A stretch of DNA of 64,000 bases from assembly GCA_047967505.1 (NCBI GenBank), contig CM106538.1, one strand, 5' to 3'. The translations under genes were made by a program, and so were the position numbers. The stretch is from Dipteris shenzhenensis (lineage: Eukaryota; Polypodiophyta; Polypodiopsida; Gleicheniales). Under the pieces are notes generated by a model. That model was not told the DNA's origin. It searched no databases and was given only the letters and a program-made list of their open reading frames with translations. This document shows, one piece after another, positions 42,929 through 53,274 of the stretch. Within the stretch, counting starts at the first letter, position 1. Each line of letters starts with the position of its first letter.

Positions 42929-43590
42929 TCAGTTCAAGCCTCGAATTTGATGATATTCTAGTGATGATAACATGCCATGCTTTAGCTGAATTGTTTCGAA
43001 CATTGGTTGGTTTGTCTTCTCTTGTCTTGCTACTATGGTTGTGGCAATGGCATTTAAATTAGGAGTAGGGTCATAGTTTGTTACATCGATTATTGTTCCT
43101 GGTTCTAGCAGTGTTGCACCTTGAAATGCTTCCATCCATAGTGTATTGTGTGATTCAGTTGTTGCTAGTTCATGAGCCCTTTGCTCTATCTTACTCCATT
43201 TTATGCTGCTGTTGATACAAGTTGTTTGCACGTTGCATGTGAACTTGTCTCGAGTTTCTTCTATTTATAACTTAAATTTTTTGAAGGTATCATGCCATGT
43301 TTCATTTTGTTTTTTCATATTGTCTTCCTTTTTGCGAAAAGTTATGTAAAGAAGTATTTGTTCCCTGTAGTAATTTGTTGGATCACAAAATTTATTGTAA
43401 TGCACGTATCGAATGACCTGTGGCTTCTTTCTTTTTTTAAAGTTTTTGCGCATGTTGTAGTATGATGTTAGTTCAAATAGAGACAAGTTCTCAATGAAGC
43501 CTGGTCGAAAAATGTATCTATCAATTATAGATGGACAAATGATGCCAGTTGAATCATCTGGTAAGGTTTGTATCATCGTAGGCGGTTTTA
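42929..43590 (-). pseudogene. Helitron middle domain between Rep and helicase
   Basis: SLPMYHSSRPCQFINTSP (just upstream) leads to LPDDSTGIICPSIIDRYIFR, FELTSYYNMRKNFKKRKKP and IRYVHYNKFCDPTNYYREQI, all typical of the linker preceding the Helitron helicase. A second frame from 43231 (KWSKIEQRAHELATT, LEPGTIIDVTNYDPTP) continues it. Frameshifts lie near 43590 and 43250. Confidence 0.65.
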
Positions 43591-43599
43591 GACAAACAC

Positions 43600-44573
43600 A
43601 CAGTCTTTTGATGGTGATGTATTGATGAATTGGCATGGTCTTGATGAATGATACATTGGAAGTGATAGAATTATATACACTGCCTGTTGTGTTGACATTT
43701 GTTGCATGTTCAAAAATGCACTTCCCATTTTTTGAATTCGAGTTGCTGCATCAGTTTGATCTTGATGACATTGTGCCATTATTTCATGCAATCCTTTTGT
43801 GATTGTGTTGTTGACTTTAGTGTTTCCTCTATGTAGGGTTCTAGTATGAATTGTGCACCTGTATTTGTTTGCCAAAGAGGGGCTATATGTTTGCTGAAGC
43901 AATTTGTCCATATGCTGTGCAGTGGTCTTTTTAAGGAAGGAGTGGGTCTTCGTAGGCTACTTTGAAGGCATTGTATATATTGTTCTTCATCCAAGTTAAG
44001 TTCTTCCAAGAACTGTAGCAATGCTCGGTTATTTGAGCTTGAGACAAAGTTTAATGCTTGGTATATTTCTTGTAGTGTTTTCATTATTTCTTTGCAATGT
44101 TTTCTTAGTGGTGTAAGAATTGTTGTTTTGTTCATTGGTGGTAAAGGATAATGAAATCGACATGTTTGTTGCTCATTCTTTCTGCAAGTGTAAGTGTGAT
44201 GATGTGTTTGGATGTCACAGATAATAGGGTCCAATAGTTTTTCATCACATGATATGTATTTGTCTACAAACTTTGTCACTTTATTATTTGCTGTGTTGTT
44301 GAAGCATGGAGCGTTTCTTATCCAAAGGAGTAGGTGCTCATGAAGGCTTCCTCAATTTTGGGCTTCTATGACCGTAAAAAAATCATCTACCTGTTTGAAC
44401 ATCATATCATAGGTTTTTAAGAGTGTTCTCAGTGCTTGTGTCCAGTGATTGTAATAGCGTGCACATGTCAAAGGGTCATTTCGTATAAGCTCATGCACAT
44501 AAATTTCTTTTGTGTACTGCCCATGTTCTTGAACCATTAGTTTCCTTAGAGCAGTTTTGTTAAAGGATCCCAT
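43600..44573 (-). pseudogene. Helitron Rep (HUH) endonuclease, tyrosines lost
   Basis: RNDPLTCARYYNHWTQAL leads to VDDFFTVIEAQN, a TGA (44352), then GSLHEHLLLWIRNAPC. HEH at 44334-44342 is the HUH metal-binding motif. KFVDKYISCDEKL, HTYTCRKNEQQTCRFHYPLP and TGAQFILEPY follow as in other Helitrons. After EPY the frame changes (about 43826-43838) and resumes as TITKGLHEIMAQC. The dozen or so residues that normally hold the two catalytic tyrosines are missing. Strand nicking and transfer would therefore be impossible. Confidence 0.75.
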
Positions 44574-44921
44574 TTACTCTCTGTACTTGTGAAGGTCATG
44601 AAGAATGTTGGAGGTCCCAACTGTCTGATCATTGACTTGAAAAAAATACTTGGTGTATGTAAAGCATGGCACCTGTCTTTGTGAAGAATCTCCCATTTTA
44701 TACTTTGGTGGTAGCTGTTGTTTTGTAGATTTTTTTCTGACCTTGGATATCCAAAGAATAAAGTTGGATAGTTCTGTTCTTCATAGTGTTTGTCTTAGAG
44801 TATGAATATTGGTTTTTGGTCTTCAGTTGGAGCTATTGCCAGTACTTGAGTTTGATTTTCAAAGACAGCATGTGAACTCATAAAACCATGCAAAAGCATG
44901 TTCATGTATATTCCATATGTG

Positions 44922-46155
44922 TTATTTTGATGCATGTCGTTTTACAGTCCTGTCTATGCTATTGATGTTGATGTCTTTGGTTGTAGTTGAAAGTTCGAAT
45001 AGTGGTAGCCATTCTACTGAGATTGTTACGTTTGCTTCTTTATAAATAGGGTTGTTGACTAAGATATGCAGAGCTTTCATAACATGGTTTGGTTGTACAG
45101 TTCCTGTAGTGTATGGATTTTTGTATTCCAGACGTCTTTTAATTGCAATAGCAATTACTATTTCATCGTCTAGTTGGCATGGCAAAATGGATTGTATAAT
45201 ATCTATGTTGTTTGGTACATTGATGATGCTTCCTTTCATAGTATATTGCCCATATCCAAAGTACTATCATATTTGTGTAAACGTTGCATGTGGTGCTATC
45301 AAACGCTCTTCGAGTTGGTTTAAATTTGATATCTCTTTGTTGATAGATGTGTTTAATTCAATTTTAGTTGAATCAGTATATCGGGGAATTTTTTCTTTGT
45401 TAATGTCTCGCAAGCAAGCTTTGCATATGTCTCAATTGTCAACAAAGTTGAGCCGAGGCAATGCAACCTCTTCACACAAGAATGTTATTGTGCTTTCATT
45501 TTCTTATGCTATCCACTGAAAGAAAAATAGTCTATGACAATAGCAACATGGGTAAATAGGAGTATCTACAATAGTATGCTTGAAACATGCAACAGCTTTT
45601 AGTTCTATCAAGCTTGGGTGGTTGACTTGACTATAGCTTTATTCATGTTGAGATATTTCACATGGTGAGTGATTTGAGCCGTGGTCTTACTACTATGACT
45701 TGTGCCTCTTACAAAGGTATCAGCAATGTCCTTGTAAGAATTTGATGGTGTTTCTTGTAGCATTGAAAAAAAAATTTAATCATTGTGTGGTGCCCGACTA
45801 TGACAATAGTGGTTGGTCTTGCTCTTTTTTCTCCGTTTTTTATTCAAGGTTGGTGGAAAATACTATTTCTAGTATACCTTGAACATTTTTAAGGTACTTG
45901 AATATTGGAATTCTTAATTGAAGTACTGTCAATTTGTTCTTGCAACATGTTTTGTTGCCTTTGTTTACGTAAGATTTGAATGTGCACAATTAATTGGGCA
46001 CTATTATATTCATTCGCCCCTCTTTGTTTTATGAATTGCTCTGCAATTGTTAAGTCAGTGTTGTCTTTGTTTGCATCCGTTATTTCATGTAGTGAGTCAT
46101 TATTCTCAGTTGTCCACTTTCTGTGCTTTCTCTTCGTATTTTGTTCAATAATTTC
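44922..46155 (-). pseudogene. Helitron N-terminal region and DUF6570-like domain
   Basis: Minus-strand frames from about 46150 read DLTIAEQFIKQRGANEYNSA and, after stops, ICKACLRDINKEKIPR, LNQLEERLIAPHATFTQI (about 45300-45450). The open frame MKGSIINVPNNIDIIQSILP (45239 down), IKRRLEYKNPYTTG and PNHVMKALHILVNNPIYKEA follows. These phrases match the region ahead of Rep in Helitron polyproteins (LEERLIAP, G-x-VINVP, RR-L-x-Y-x(2)-PY). Several in-frame stops interrupt it. Confidence 0.65.
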
Positions 46156-47646
46156 AACTTCTACAGAACATCCAGTTATATATCAATGCCAAGAAAAGTA
46201 GTTTTTTCTTGGAGGATGTACATTACTTGGGCTACATCATCACTCCAACAAGTGTTTGCCTAGATCCAGCCAAGGTAAAAGATATTGTAGAGTGGAAGGT
46301 GCCTACCATAGCACAGGAGATTTGAATGTTTATGGGCATTTGCCAGGCCTACCGAAAGCATATCGAGGATTTGGCATAAATTATTGTTACCATCACTAAT
46401 CTTTTACAGGGAGTAAAAGCTAGGAAACAGCCTATCACCTTTACTCCAGCAGCTCTTTTGGCCTTCACCCAGTTGAAGGAGGCAGTTATATAGCATTGTG
46501 CCTAGCCTTGGCACACTGGGATCAACCCTTTGACATATGGACTGATGCCAATGACAATGCCATTGGAGCAGTTTTGGAGCAGAACGGTCACTCCGTCGCA
46601 TTTGAGGGACATAAGTTGCTTCCAACAGAGACCAGATACTCATCTATGACAAGGAGTTATGTGCATCCATCCATGCCCTCAAGAAATCGAAACGCTTTCT
46701 CTATGGTCAGGATTTCATAGTTTGCAAAGATCATCAGGCCTTGCAGTGGCTTCAGATAGTGGCTTCAGATCCCATCCCCCCCACTCAGTGGTCCGATCAA
46801 CAAACCAGATGGAGCCATACTTTTTAGCAGTTTCGAGGCATGATCAAGTATCCAGCTCAAATTAGAGAATGTTGTGGCAGATGCTCTTAGCAAAAAAGGA
46901 GGAATGGTCACCTCTATTCCATAGTCCAGGAGTCTTCTATTGAGGAGATGTGCAACCAGTACCATACAGATGCAGATTTCCAAACACCTTGGTACAAAGT
47001 CATGCTCGACGAACGCCCAAGCGACTATGCAATACATGATAGGTGGTTATTCTTCAAAGGATGACTTTGTGTGTTGCCCTCATACCATGCTACCATACTC
47101 CATGATATGCACGATTCTCTAGCAGGTGGACATAGAGGCGTTATAGGCACTCTTGAGAAGATAGAGTGCAAGTTTTTATGGCCTCATTTACATAGTGATG
47201 TTCATCAATATGTGTCTCATTTCCAAGTGTTCCAGCAAGTGAAGGTATCTCACGAGAAGCTACTAGGATTACTCCAACCCCTCAAGATTTCAAACCAACC
47301 CTTTGAGTAGATTAGCATGGATTTTGTTACAGACCTTCCACCAGCCATTGGTACCAGGAACAACATGTGCTTGACCATCATGGATAGGTTTAGCAAGTTT
47401 GTCCCGCTGATTCCATGCAAAGGTACCACGACGCACAAGACACAGCTCGTTTATTTCTAAGATAGTGGTATTCAATGTGTGGCATGCCCTGTATCATTGT
47501 GTCCGATAGGGATTCCAAGTTTACTAGTCAGAAGTCTACAACACGTTAGCATTTGATATTCAAAAATGCTATGTTGCAGATGCTCAGTCCCATTGGGAAC
47601 AATACTTACCCCTAGTTCAAGGGATCCTGAACAACACCCATTCTCG
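46156..47646 (+). pseudogene. Gypsy RT end, RNase H and integrase core
   Basis: LYINAKKSSFFLEDVHYLGY (about 46175-46235) is the thumb side of gypsy RT. RNase H has DIWTDANDNAIGAVLEQNG (46529-46585). Integrase has a zinc-domain trace (LAGGHRGVIGTLEKIECKFL) and the core SMDFVTDLPPAIGTRNNM, IMDRFSKFVPLIPCKG (47316-47425). Decayed sequence follows up to NNTHS at 47645, where the copia LTR starts. Numerous stops (for example 46323, 46376, 46491, 47308) and frameshifts are present. Confidence 0.75.
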
Positions 47647-47817
47647 TGTGGGGGTTAAAGGTCACTGTGCCTTTACCCCGGTTATGTACAATACTCAAAC
47701 ACATATATAAATGAATGAAAAAGAAGATTAGGGTGGTTCTGCACCCACCAAAACTTGTGTGGCTCTCTGTTTCTCTCTCTCCCTCTTCCGTTCTTGCTTC
47801 CGTTGAGAGCACTCTCA
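47647..47817 (+). repeat. 5' LTR of copia element
   Basis: It begins TGTGGGGGTTAAAGG and ends CACTCTCA. It contains CATATATAAATGAATG (TATA-like, about 47701-47716) and a C/T-rich tract. At 171 bp it is very short for a copia LTR. Confidence 0.88.
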
Positions 47818-47819
47818 AC

Positions 47820-47831
47820 TGGTATCAGAGC
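47820..47831 (+). other. Primer binding site, initiator tRNA-Met type
   Basis: TGGTATCAGAGC lies two bases after the LTR end, as is usual for plant copia elements. Confidence 0.88.
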
Positions 47832-49268
47832 CCGGGTGATCTAGCTGAGCGTGCGTGAATGCTTGAAGCTCAGCAGCTCTGTGGGAGGAAGGAGAAGCTC
47901 TGTGGGAAGCTTTGTGGGTGACTTTACCTGCATCCGAGTGTGTAGAGACCTTGGAGGAACCTTTGGAAAAGTCACTTTGGTTTTGCAAAGTGGTTTTGAG
48001 AGCCTGTTCAGTGTTTTCAAAGAAAAAGTCATTTTTTGAGCTTTTTCCTATTCCAGATGACAGAGACTCCATATTGACTTGTAGAGGTAACTATTACTTG
48101 CTTTTGGTGTCCACTTCACTTCAAGAGCTTGGAAACACCTTCATTCTTGAATCTGGGATCATTTCATTGGATTTCTGACTCACTATGTCACTTTCTTCGT
48201 TTTTCTGCCCGGGTGTTGGAACTCAAGTTTGGAGCAACCATTTGCAAATCTGTCAGTTCCGGTGGACTCAGGAGGTCCTAAAACTTCTATGTTGCTCATC
48301 ATTCGCACTCCAGTGGAGTTTACAAACAGATCTGTTTCCAAAAACGTTTTTCAGTCCGTGTGTTGGATTGAGTGATTGAGACCACAGTTTCCAAAACCAT
48401 CTGTCCCATTGTGTTCCGAATGCCCAAAAACCCCTACCTATCAATTCTTACACGATTCGGTGGAGGATTTTCAGAGTTATAGATCTCTGTGTATTCGATT
48501 TCGTCTCTCTGTTATGCATTTTTCATTCTAAGGTTTTGAAACCTTAGATTTATGCCACATGGCAGTGGATAAGTGTTGACTCCCATTTCTCACTCATCGG
48601 TTGGGATTTTGGAGTTCCGACAGAAGAGAGATATTTGCAGATTTTCTTACTGAGTCCGATTATGCAATGGTGCCCATGTTTTGAGGCATCTCAGGTTCTA
48701 TTTTTAGTAGCGGTCATTATCGTGGGACTATGATTTCTTGAGCATACCTTATGCAGATCACTCTGGTTGCAGTGAGCAGTGTTGTGCGCTCATTCGTGGT
48801 GTGCATTGGGTTGAAGTGGATGATTTATAGGCCATTTAGATGCATTGCGGTCCTTATTAGATGCGCTGATAGGCCCAAATTGCCTTGTGGGATGCTATTT
48901 TTATGGACGCTTTGCACATGGATGCCATTTTATGCTGAGGGACAGCTTTGACACATTGCAGGTGATGCACTGATAGTGCTATGCTCTCTTGGATGAGATA
49001 TTATTGATGCATATGCCAATGGACGGTGTTTATGCTTGAGTCATTTGGCACTTATTGGCATTTTGGATTGCCATTGCAGTTGGCATTTTCTTTTGGGCCA
49101 GATTTGCTCATATGGATGCATAGTATATGCACATGAGTCAGATGCTTTGAGACATGAGTTTTGGTGATATTTCACTCTATTGTGGCATACACATTTGGAT
49201 GCACCTGGTATTTGGTGTGATTCTCTCTTGTAGGCACTAGCATTTGGGATTTTTGCTTCATTTGCATC
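47832..49268 (+). other. Long untranslated leader of the copia element
   Basis: About 1.4 kb separates the PBS from the gag start. Short open frames occur on both strands but none has a recognisable motif. The 48700-49230 part repeats GCATTTGG, GATGCA and TTGGCA phrases at irregular spacing. A role in packaging or translation would be inference. Confidence 0.55.
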
Positions 49269-50366
49269 ATGGCATCCTCTTCCATGTCTGAAAAGGAGTT
49301 TTTTAGCATTAAAAAGTTTGATGGGACAAACTTTTCTTTGTGGAAAGAATAAATAAGGGATGTGCTTATTTAAAAGAAGCATATTAAACCCTTGGCAGGG
49401 ATTGAAGCTAAGCCTGCAAATATGTTTGAGGATGATTGAAATGAGTTGGATGCATGAGCAAAATCTACTATTAGACTTCATCTTGAAGAGTCAGTTTATT
49501 TCACAGTAGTAAATGAGCAGACTACGGAAGATTTGTGGAAGAAACTGTGTGCCACTTATGAAAAGGAAACTGCCTCTAATAAAGTTTACCTCATGAAGAT
49601 GTTGTTTGAGCTGCAGATGAAGGAAGGGGTCTCCATTGCTTCTCACTTGAATGAATTCAATATTATTTTCAGCCAGCTTCAGGCTCAAAAGATGAATTTT
49701 GATGCGGAGACTAAGGCAATATTTCTCTTATGTTCATTGCCATCCTCATGGGATACCTTCTGTATAACTGTCAGTAACTCTGTACCTGGTGGAGAACTAA
49801 AATTTGATGATGTTGTGGGTAGCTTGTTGGCCGAAGAGATTAGACGGAAGTCTATGGACGGCAACAAGCAGGATGCAGCCTTAAATGTGGAAAGGGGTAG
49901 ATCACAGTTCAGGGGGAAGTCCCAAGAAAGAGGGAAGTCTCGTAGCAAATCCAGGGCACGGAACATTGAGTGTTACCACTGTGGCAAGAAGGGCCATATG
50001 AAAAAGGATTGCTACAAGCTGAAAAGAGAGCAAAAGGATAAGAAAAAGAATGCAAATTGGGGTGCAAATCAAAAGGAAGAAAGTCCAAGGGAGGACAAAG
50101 GAAAAGTGAAGATCGAGGAGATCAATGCAGTCACACATGATAGTGACAATGACGTTCTCTTCATGTCTAGTTTATCTGCAGAGTTGCTTACCACTTCAGA
50201 TGATGCATATTCCCAAGATTGGATTTTGGATTCTGGTGCTTCATTCCATGTTACTCCCCATAGGGAATGGTTCTCCACTTATGACAGTGGAAAGACAGGT
50301 TGTGTGCATCTTGGAAATGACTATGCATGTGACATAGTGGGAGTTCACACCACTTTTGGCTTTTAG
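49269..50366 (+). pseudogene. Copia gag and protease with early stops
   Basis: ATG at 49269 opens MASSSMSEKEFFSIKKFDGT (DUF4219/UBN2 gag start), but TAA/TGA codons interrupt codons 28-63 (49350, 49371, 49437, 49455). From 49460 the frame is open: RLHLEESVYFTVVNEQ, LMKMLFELQMKEGVSIASHL, FLLCSLPSSWDTF. The knuckle CYHCGKKGHMKKDC (about 49971-50012) is intact. Protease has WILDSGASFHVTPHREWF (50220-50273), with the D-S-G-A site intact. The frame ends at a TAG at 50364. An internal loss near 50335-50370 removes part of the protease-integrase link. Confidence 0.85.
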
Positions 50367-50492
50367 AGTTGGAAAATTCAGAAGGGCTCTATGCTTTTGG
50401 CCAGGGGTGCCAAGTGTGGGACTTTGTATCCCTTACATGTATCAGGGGTATTTGATCATGTTGTTGCAATAACCGAGTAGCCAAGCACTTCT

Positions 50493-52700
50493 TTGTGGCA
50501 TTGCAGGTTGGGGCACATGAGCCAGAATGGAATGAAACTCTTATGCCATTTGGGTTATGTACCGCATTTGAGTTTCTCTGATTTTGAATTTTGTGAGCAC
50601 TGTCTTTATGGGAAGCAGACTAAATCAGCCCATAAAAGAAGGGGAAAGAAAGAGTTTGAAAAGCTTGATTTGGTGCATTCAGACGTATGTGGTCCCATGC
50701 CTACATGGTCATCAGGCGGGGCTAAATACTATGTGACATTCATTGATGATGCAACTAGGAAAGTGTGGGCTTATGCTATAGCTCGGAAGAGTGATGTGTT
50801 CCAGGTATTTCAGAAATGGCTGGCCTTGGTTGAGAATCAATCAGGTAGAACGCTTAAATGCCTACGGACTGACAATGGTGGAGAGTATCTCTCTCATGAC
50901 TTTCAGCATTTCTGTGATACACGTGGGATTAAGAGGGAGCTCACATCCCCTCGTACTCCAGAGAAAAATCCAGTTGCAGAAAAGATGAACCATACCATTC
51001 AAGAAAGGTTGCAATGCATGCTTTCCAGTGCAAGTCTTTCTGGTGGTTTTTGGGCTGAGGCAATGAAGACTGCAGTGCATGTGATCAATAGATCACCTAG
51101 TAAGAGTTTGGATGGTGGTATTTCTGAAGAGGCATGGAGTGGCAAGAAGCCCTCTTACTCTCATTTGCGTATATTTGGGTGTGAGGCATATGCACATGTG
51201 CCAAAAGAGCTTCGAAAGAAGCTAGATCCTAAGTCTAGGAAATGCATCTTTCTGGGTTATGGTGAAAGTGGAGAGATGGGCTATCGTCTCTGGGATCCAG
51301 AAGCAAAGAAAATCATACGCAGCCATGATGTAGTCTTCAATGAGAAGAAGATGCATAAGGCACCCATGAGGGATGTGGAAATGAGGAGAATCACTTTCCA
51401 AGATGTGAATCCACCTGCATATGTTGATAGACAGCAAGTTGTCCATGCACCAAATGTGCAAGAAATGGTACCACCAAGTACTCCCACAGGTATACAATCA
51501 AGGGTAGATGATGGATCATCTATTGGTGGAAATGATGAGCCAAATGTGGCTGATATGCAGGTGGGACAACAAGCTGAAATACCCTTGAGAAGATCATCTA
51601 GAGTGTCTAGACTGCCTGATAGGTTTGTTCCAGGGGTAGACTATGTGATGCTTACTGATTGCGGGGAGCCTTCTTGCTACAGAGAGGCTATGATGCGCGA
51701 GGATCAATGCAAGTGGGAGTATGCTATGCAATTAGAGATGAGTTCACTTATGAAGAATAAGACTTGGGACTTGGTTTCTTTGCCACATGGAAAGAAAGCA
51801 TTGCCATGTAAATGGGTCTATAAAATGAAGGTCACGGGTTATGATGTGCCTAGGTACAAGGCTCGTTTGGTCGCTAAAGGGTTCAAGCAAGAGAAGGGTG
51901 TGGACTTTGATGAGATATTCTCTCTGGTTGTGAAGATGACCACACTTAGATGCATGCTTGGACTAGTGGCATCAGAGGATATGGAGCTTATGCAGATGGA
52001 TGTCAAGACAGCTTTCTTGCATGGGGATATGCATGAGGAAATTTACATGGTGCAGCCGGAAGGCTTTGAAGAAAAGGGCAAAGAGCATTTAGTTTGCAAG
52101 CTGAAGAAGAGTCTCTATGGTCTTAAGCAAGCACCTAGAGAATGGTATCAAATGTTTGATGCTTTCATTCAGTCCCAGGGTTTTAGAAGGAGTGAAATTG
52201 ATCACTGCCTCTACAGTAAAAGGGCTAAGGATAATAGCCTGATAATCTTGGCACTATATGTGGATGATATGCTATTGGCTAGCAAGAATACTTATGAGCT
52301 AGATGCATTAAAGGCCAAGTTGCATGAGGCCTTTGATATGAAGGATTTGGGACTTGCAGGTCATATTCTTGGTATGCGCATCACGCGTGATCGGAGTAGG
52401 AAACTCCTTTGGCTTTCACAAAAAGAGTATGTTACAAAAGTATTGCAGCATTTCAATATGGAGGGGGGGAAGGCAGTGAGTACTCCATTGCCTGCATATG
52501 TGAAATTGAGTCATATAGATAGTCCCAAATCAGATGAGGAAAGGGCCATGATGGCCAAGGTTCCTTATGCATCAGCAGTTGGGAGTCTTATGTATGCTAT
52601 GATAGCTACTAGACCAGACATTGCATTTGCAGTGGGAGTTGGTAGCCGGTATATGGCTAATCCAAGAAAGAGGCATGGGAGGCAGTTAAGTGCATCATGA
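50493..52700 (+). CDS. Copia integrase and reverse transcriptase, open frame
   Basis: This 735-codon open frame starts in the pre-integrase zinc domain (HCRLGHMSQNGMKLL, CEHCLYGKQTKSAH). Integrase core: LVHSDVCGPMP, FIDDATRKVWAYAIARKSD, LRTDNGGEYLS, with NPVAEKMN at the third catalytic position (Glu present). Post-integrase: GKKPSYSHLRIFGCEAYAHV. RT: KTWDLVSLPHGKKALPCKW, YKARLVAKGFKQEKGVDFDE, MDVKTAFLHGDMHEEIYM, and an intact LYVDDMLLAS (YVDD at 52257-52268). It ends at a frameshift at the RNase H border. It integrates and copies the element; this copy might still make protein but lacks intact gag. Confidence 0.85.
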   Translation: MWHCRLGHMSQNGMKLLCHLGYVPHLSFSDFEFCEHCLYGKQTKSAHKRRGKKEFEKLDLVHSDVCGPMPTWSSGGAKYYVTFIDDATRKVWAYAIARKSDVFQVFQKWLALVENQSGRTLKCLRTDNGGEYLSHDFQHFCDTRGIKRELTSPRTPEKNPVAEKMNHTIQERLQCMLSSASLSGGFWAEAMKTAVHVINRSPSKSLDGGISEEAWSGKKPSYSHLRIFGCEAYAHVPKELRKKLDPKSRKCIFLGYGESGEMGYRLWDPEAKKIIRSHDVVFNEKKMHKAPMRDVEMRRITFQDVNPPAYVDRQQVVHAPNVQEMVPPSTPTGIQSRVDDGSSIGGNDEPNVADMQVGQQAEIPLRRSSRVSRLPDRFVPGVDYVMLTDCGEPSCYREAMMREDQCKWEYAMQLEMSSLMKNKTWDLVSLPHGKKALPCKWVYKMKVTGYDVPRYKARLVAKGFKQEKGVDFDEIFSLVVKMTTLRCMLGLVASEDMELMQMDVKTAFLHGDMHEEIYMVQPEGFEEKGKEHLVCKLKKSLYGLKQAPREWYQMFDAFIQSQGFRRSEIDHCLYSKRAKDNSLIILALYVDDMLLASKNTYELDALKAKLHEAFDMKDLGLAGHILGMRITRDRSRKLLWLSQKEYVTKVLQHFNMEGGKAVSTPLPAYVKLSHIDSPKSDEERAMMAKVPYASAVGSLMYAMIATRPDIAFAVGVGSRYMANPRKRHGRQLSAS

Positions 52701-53010
52701 GGTACATGAAGGGTACCAAGGAGATGTGCATCTGCTTTGGTAGAGGAGACATGCGTGTACTTGGGTACAGAGATTCAGACTATGTAGGGCATGTGGATAG
52801 TAGGAGATCCACTTCTGGTTATGTGTTCACCTTTGCAAGTGGTGCAGTGTCGTGGATGTCTCGCGCACAGAAGTGCGTTGCTTTGTCTACCATGAGGTCA
52901 GGTACCATTTCATCAGGAAGGTACTTAAGGACAAGCGCATAGAGCTTGTCAAGGTTCATACAGATGATAACCCTGCAGATATGCTGACGAAGAGTCTATC
53001 TAGTTAGCGG
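52697..53010 (+). pseudogene. Copia RNase H, internally deleted
   Basis: MRYMKGTKEMCICFG and GYRDSDYVGHVDSRRSTSGY (52757-52820) are the RNase H start in a shifted frame. After CVALSTM the usual T-x-A-E-Y-x-A segment is missing and the sequence jumps to KVLKDKRIELVKVHTDDNPA DMLTKSL (about 52920-53000), the normal C-terminal end. The deletion removes a catalytic acidic residue. Confidence 0.75.
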
Positions 53011-53099
53011 TTTGAGTATTGTCATGTATTGATGGGCATTGGATAGTATGCTCACTAGTTGTTCTCCCTTGAAGGCACATTTTCCTTTAAGTGGGAGGT

Positions 53100-53269
53100 T
53101 GTGGGGGTTAAAGGTCACTATGCCTTTACCTCGGTTATGTACAATACTCAAACACATATATAAATGAATGAAAAAGAAGATTAGGGTGGTTCTACACCCA
53201 CCAAAACTTGTGTGGCTCTCTGTTTCTCTCTCTCCCTCTTCCGTTCTTGCTTTCGTTGAGAACATCTCA
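53100..53269 (+). repeat. 3' LTR of copia element
   Basis: It follows the purine tract TAAGTGGGAGGT (53088-53099). Compared with the 5' LTR it has G-to-A or C-to-T at five sites and one missing C. All five differences read towards A/T in this copy. Confidence 0.88.
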
Positions 53270-53274
53270 TCTTG

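Larger units (their letters stand above)
42355..46155 (-). mobile_element. Decayed autonomous-type Helitron
   Basis: On the minus strand the order is an N-terminal region, a DUF6570-like domain, a Rep domain with an HUH motif, a middle domain and a PIF1-like helicase. This is the Rep-Hel layout of rolling-circle Helitrons. Its upstream end meets gypsy reverse-transcriptase sequence at about 46155, and its downstream end stops inside the helicase, so both termini (TC and hairpin-CTRR) are missing. Many stops, frameshifts and two active-site losses make it inactive. Confidence 0.8.
47647..53269 (+). mobile_element. Near-complete Ty1/copia element with ~170-bp LTRs
   Basis: Two LTRs (47647-47817 and 53100-53269) bracket a PBS, a long leader, gag, protease, integrase, RT and RNase H in copia order. 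The flanking 5-bp sequences TCTCG (47642-47646) and TCTTG (53270-53274) match at 4 of 5 positions, as expected for an aged target duplication. The LTRs differ at five positions, all transitions, plus one 1-bp indel. It sits inside gypsy integrase. It is the youngest and best-preserved element here but has stops in gag and an internal RNase H loss. Confidence 0.9.

Noticed and set aside
47647-47811. LTR end at GAGAGCA (165 bp) with duplication TCTCG/TCTCA
   Set aside because: Placing the end at CACTCTCA puts the PBS two bases away and keeps the gypsy frame aligned on both sides, which the shorter version does not.
49041-49481. 146-aa minus-strand open frame over the copia leader and gag start
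   Set aside because: It is antisense to the gag start and has no motif.
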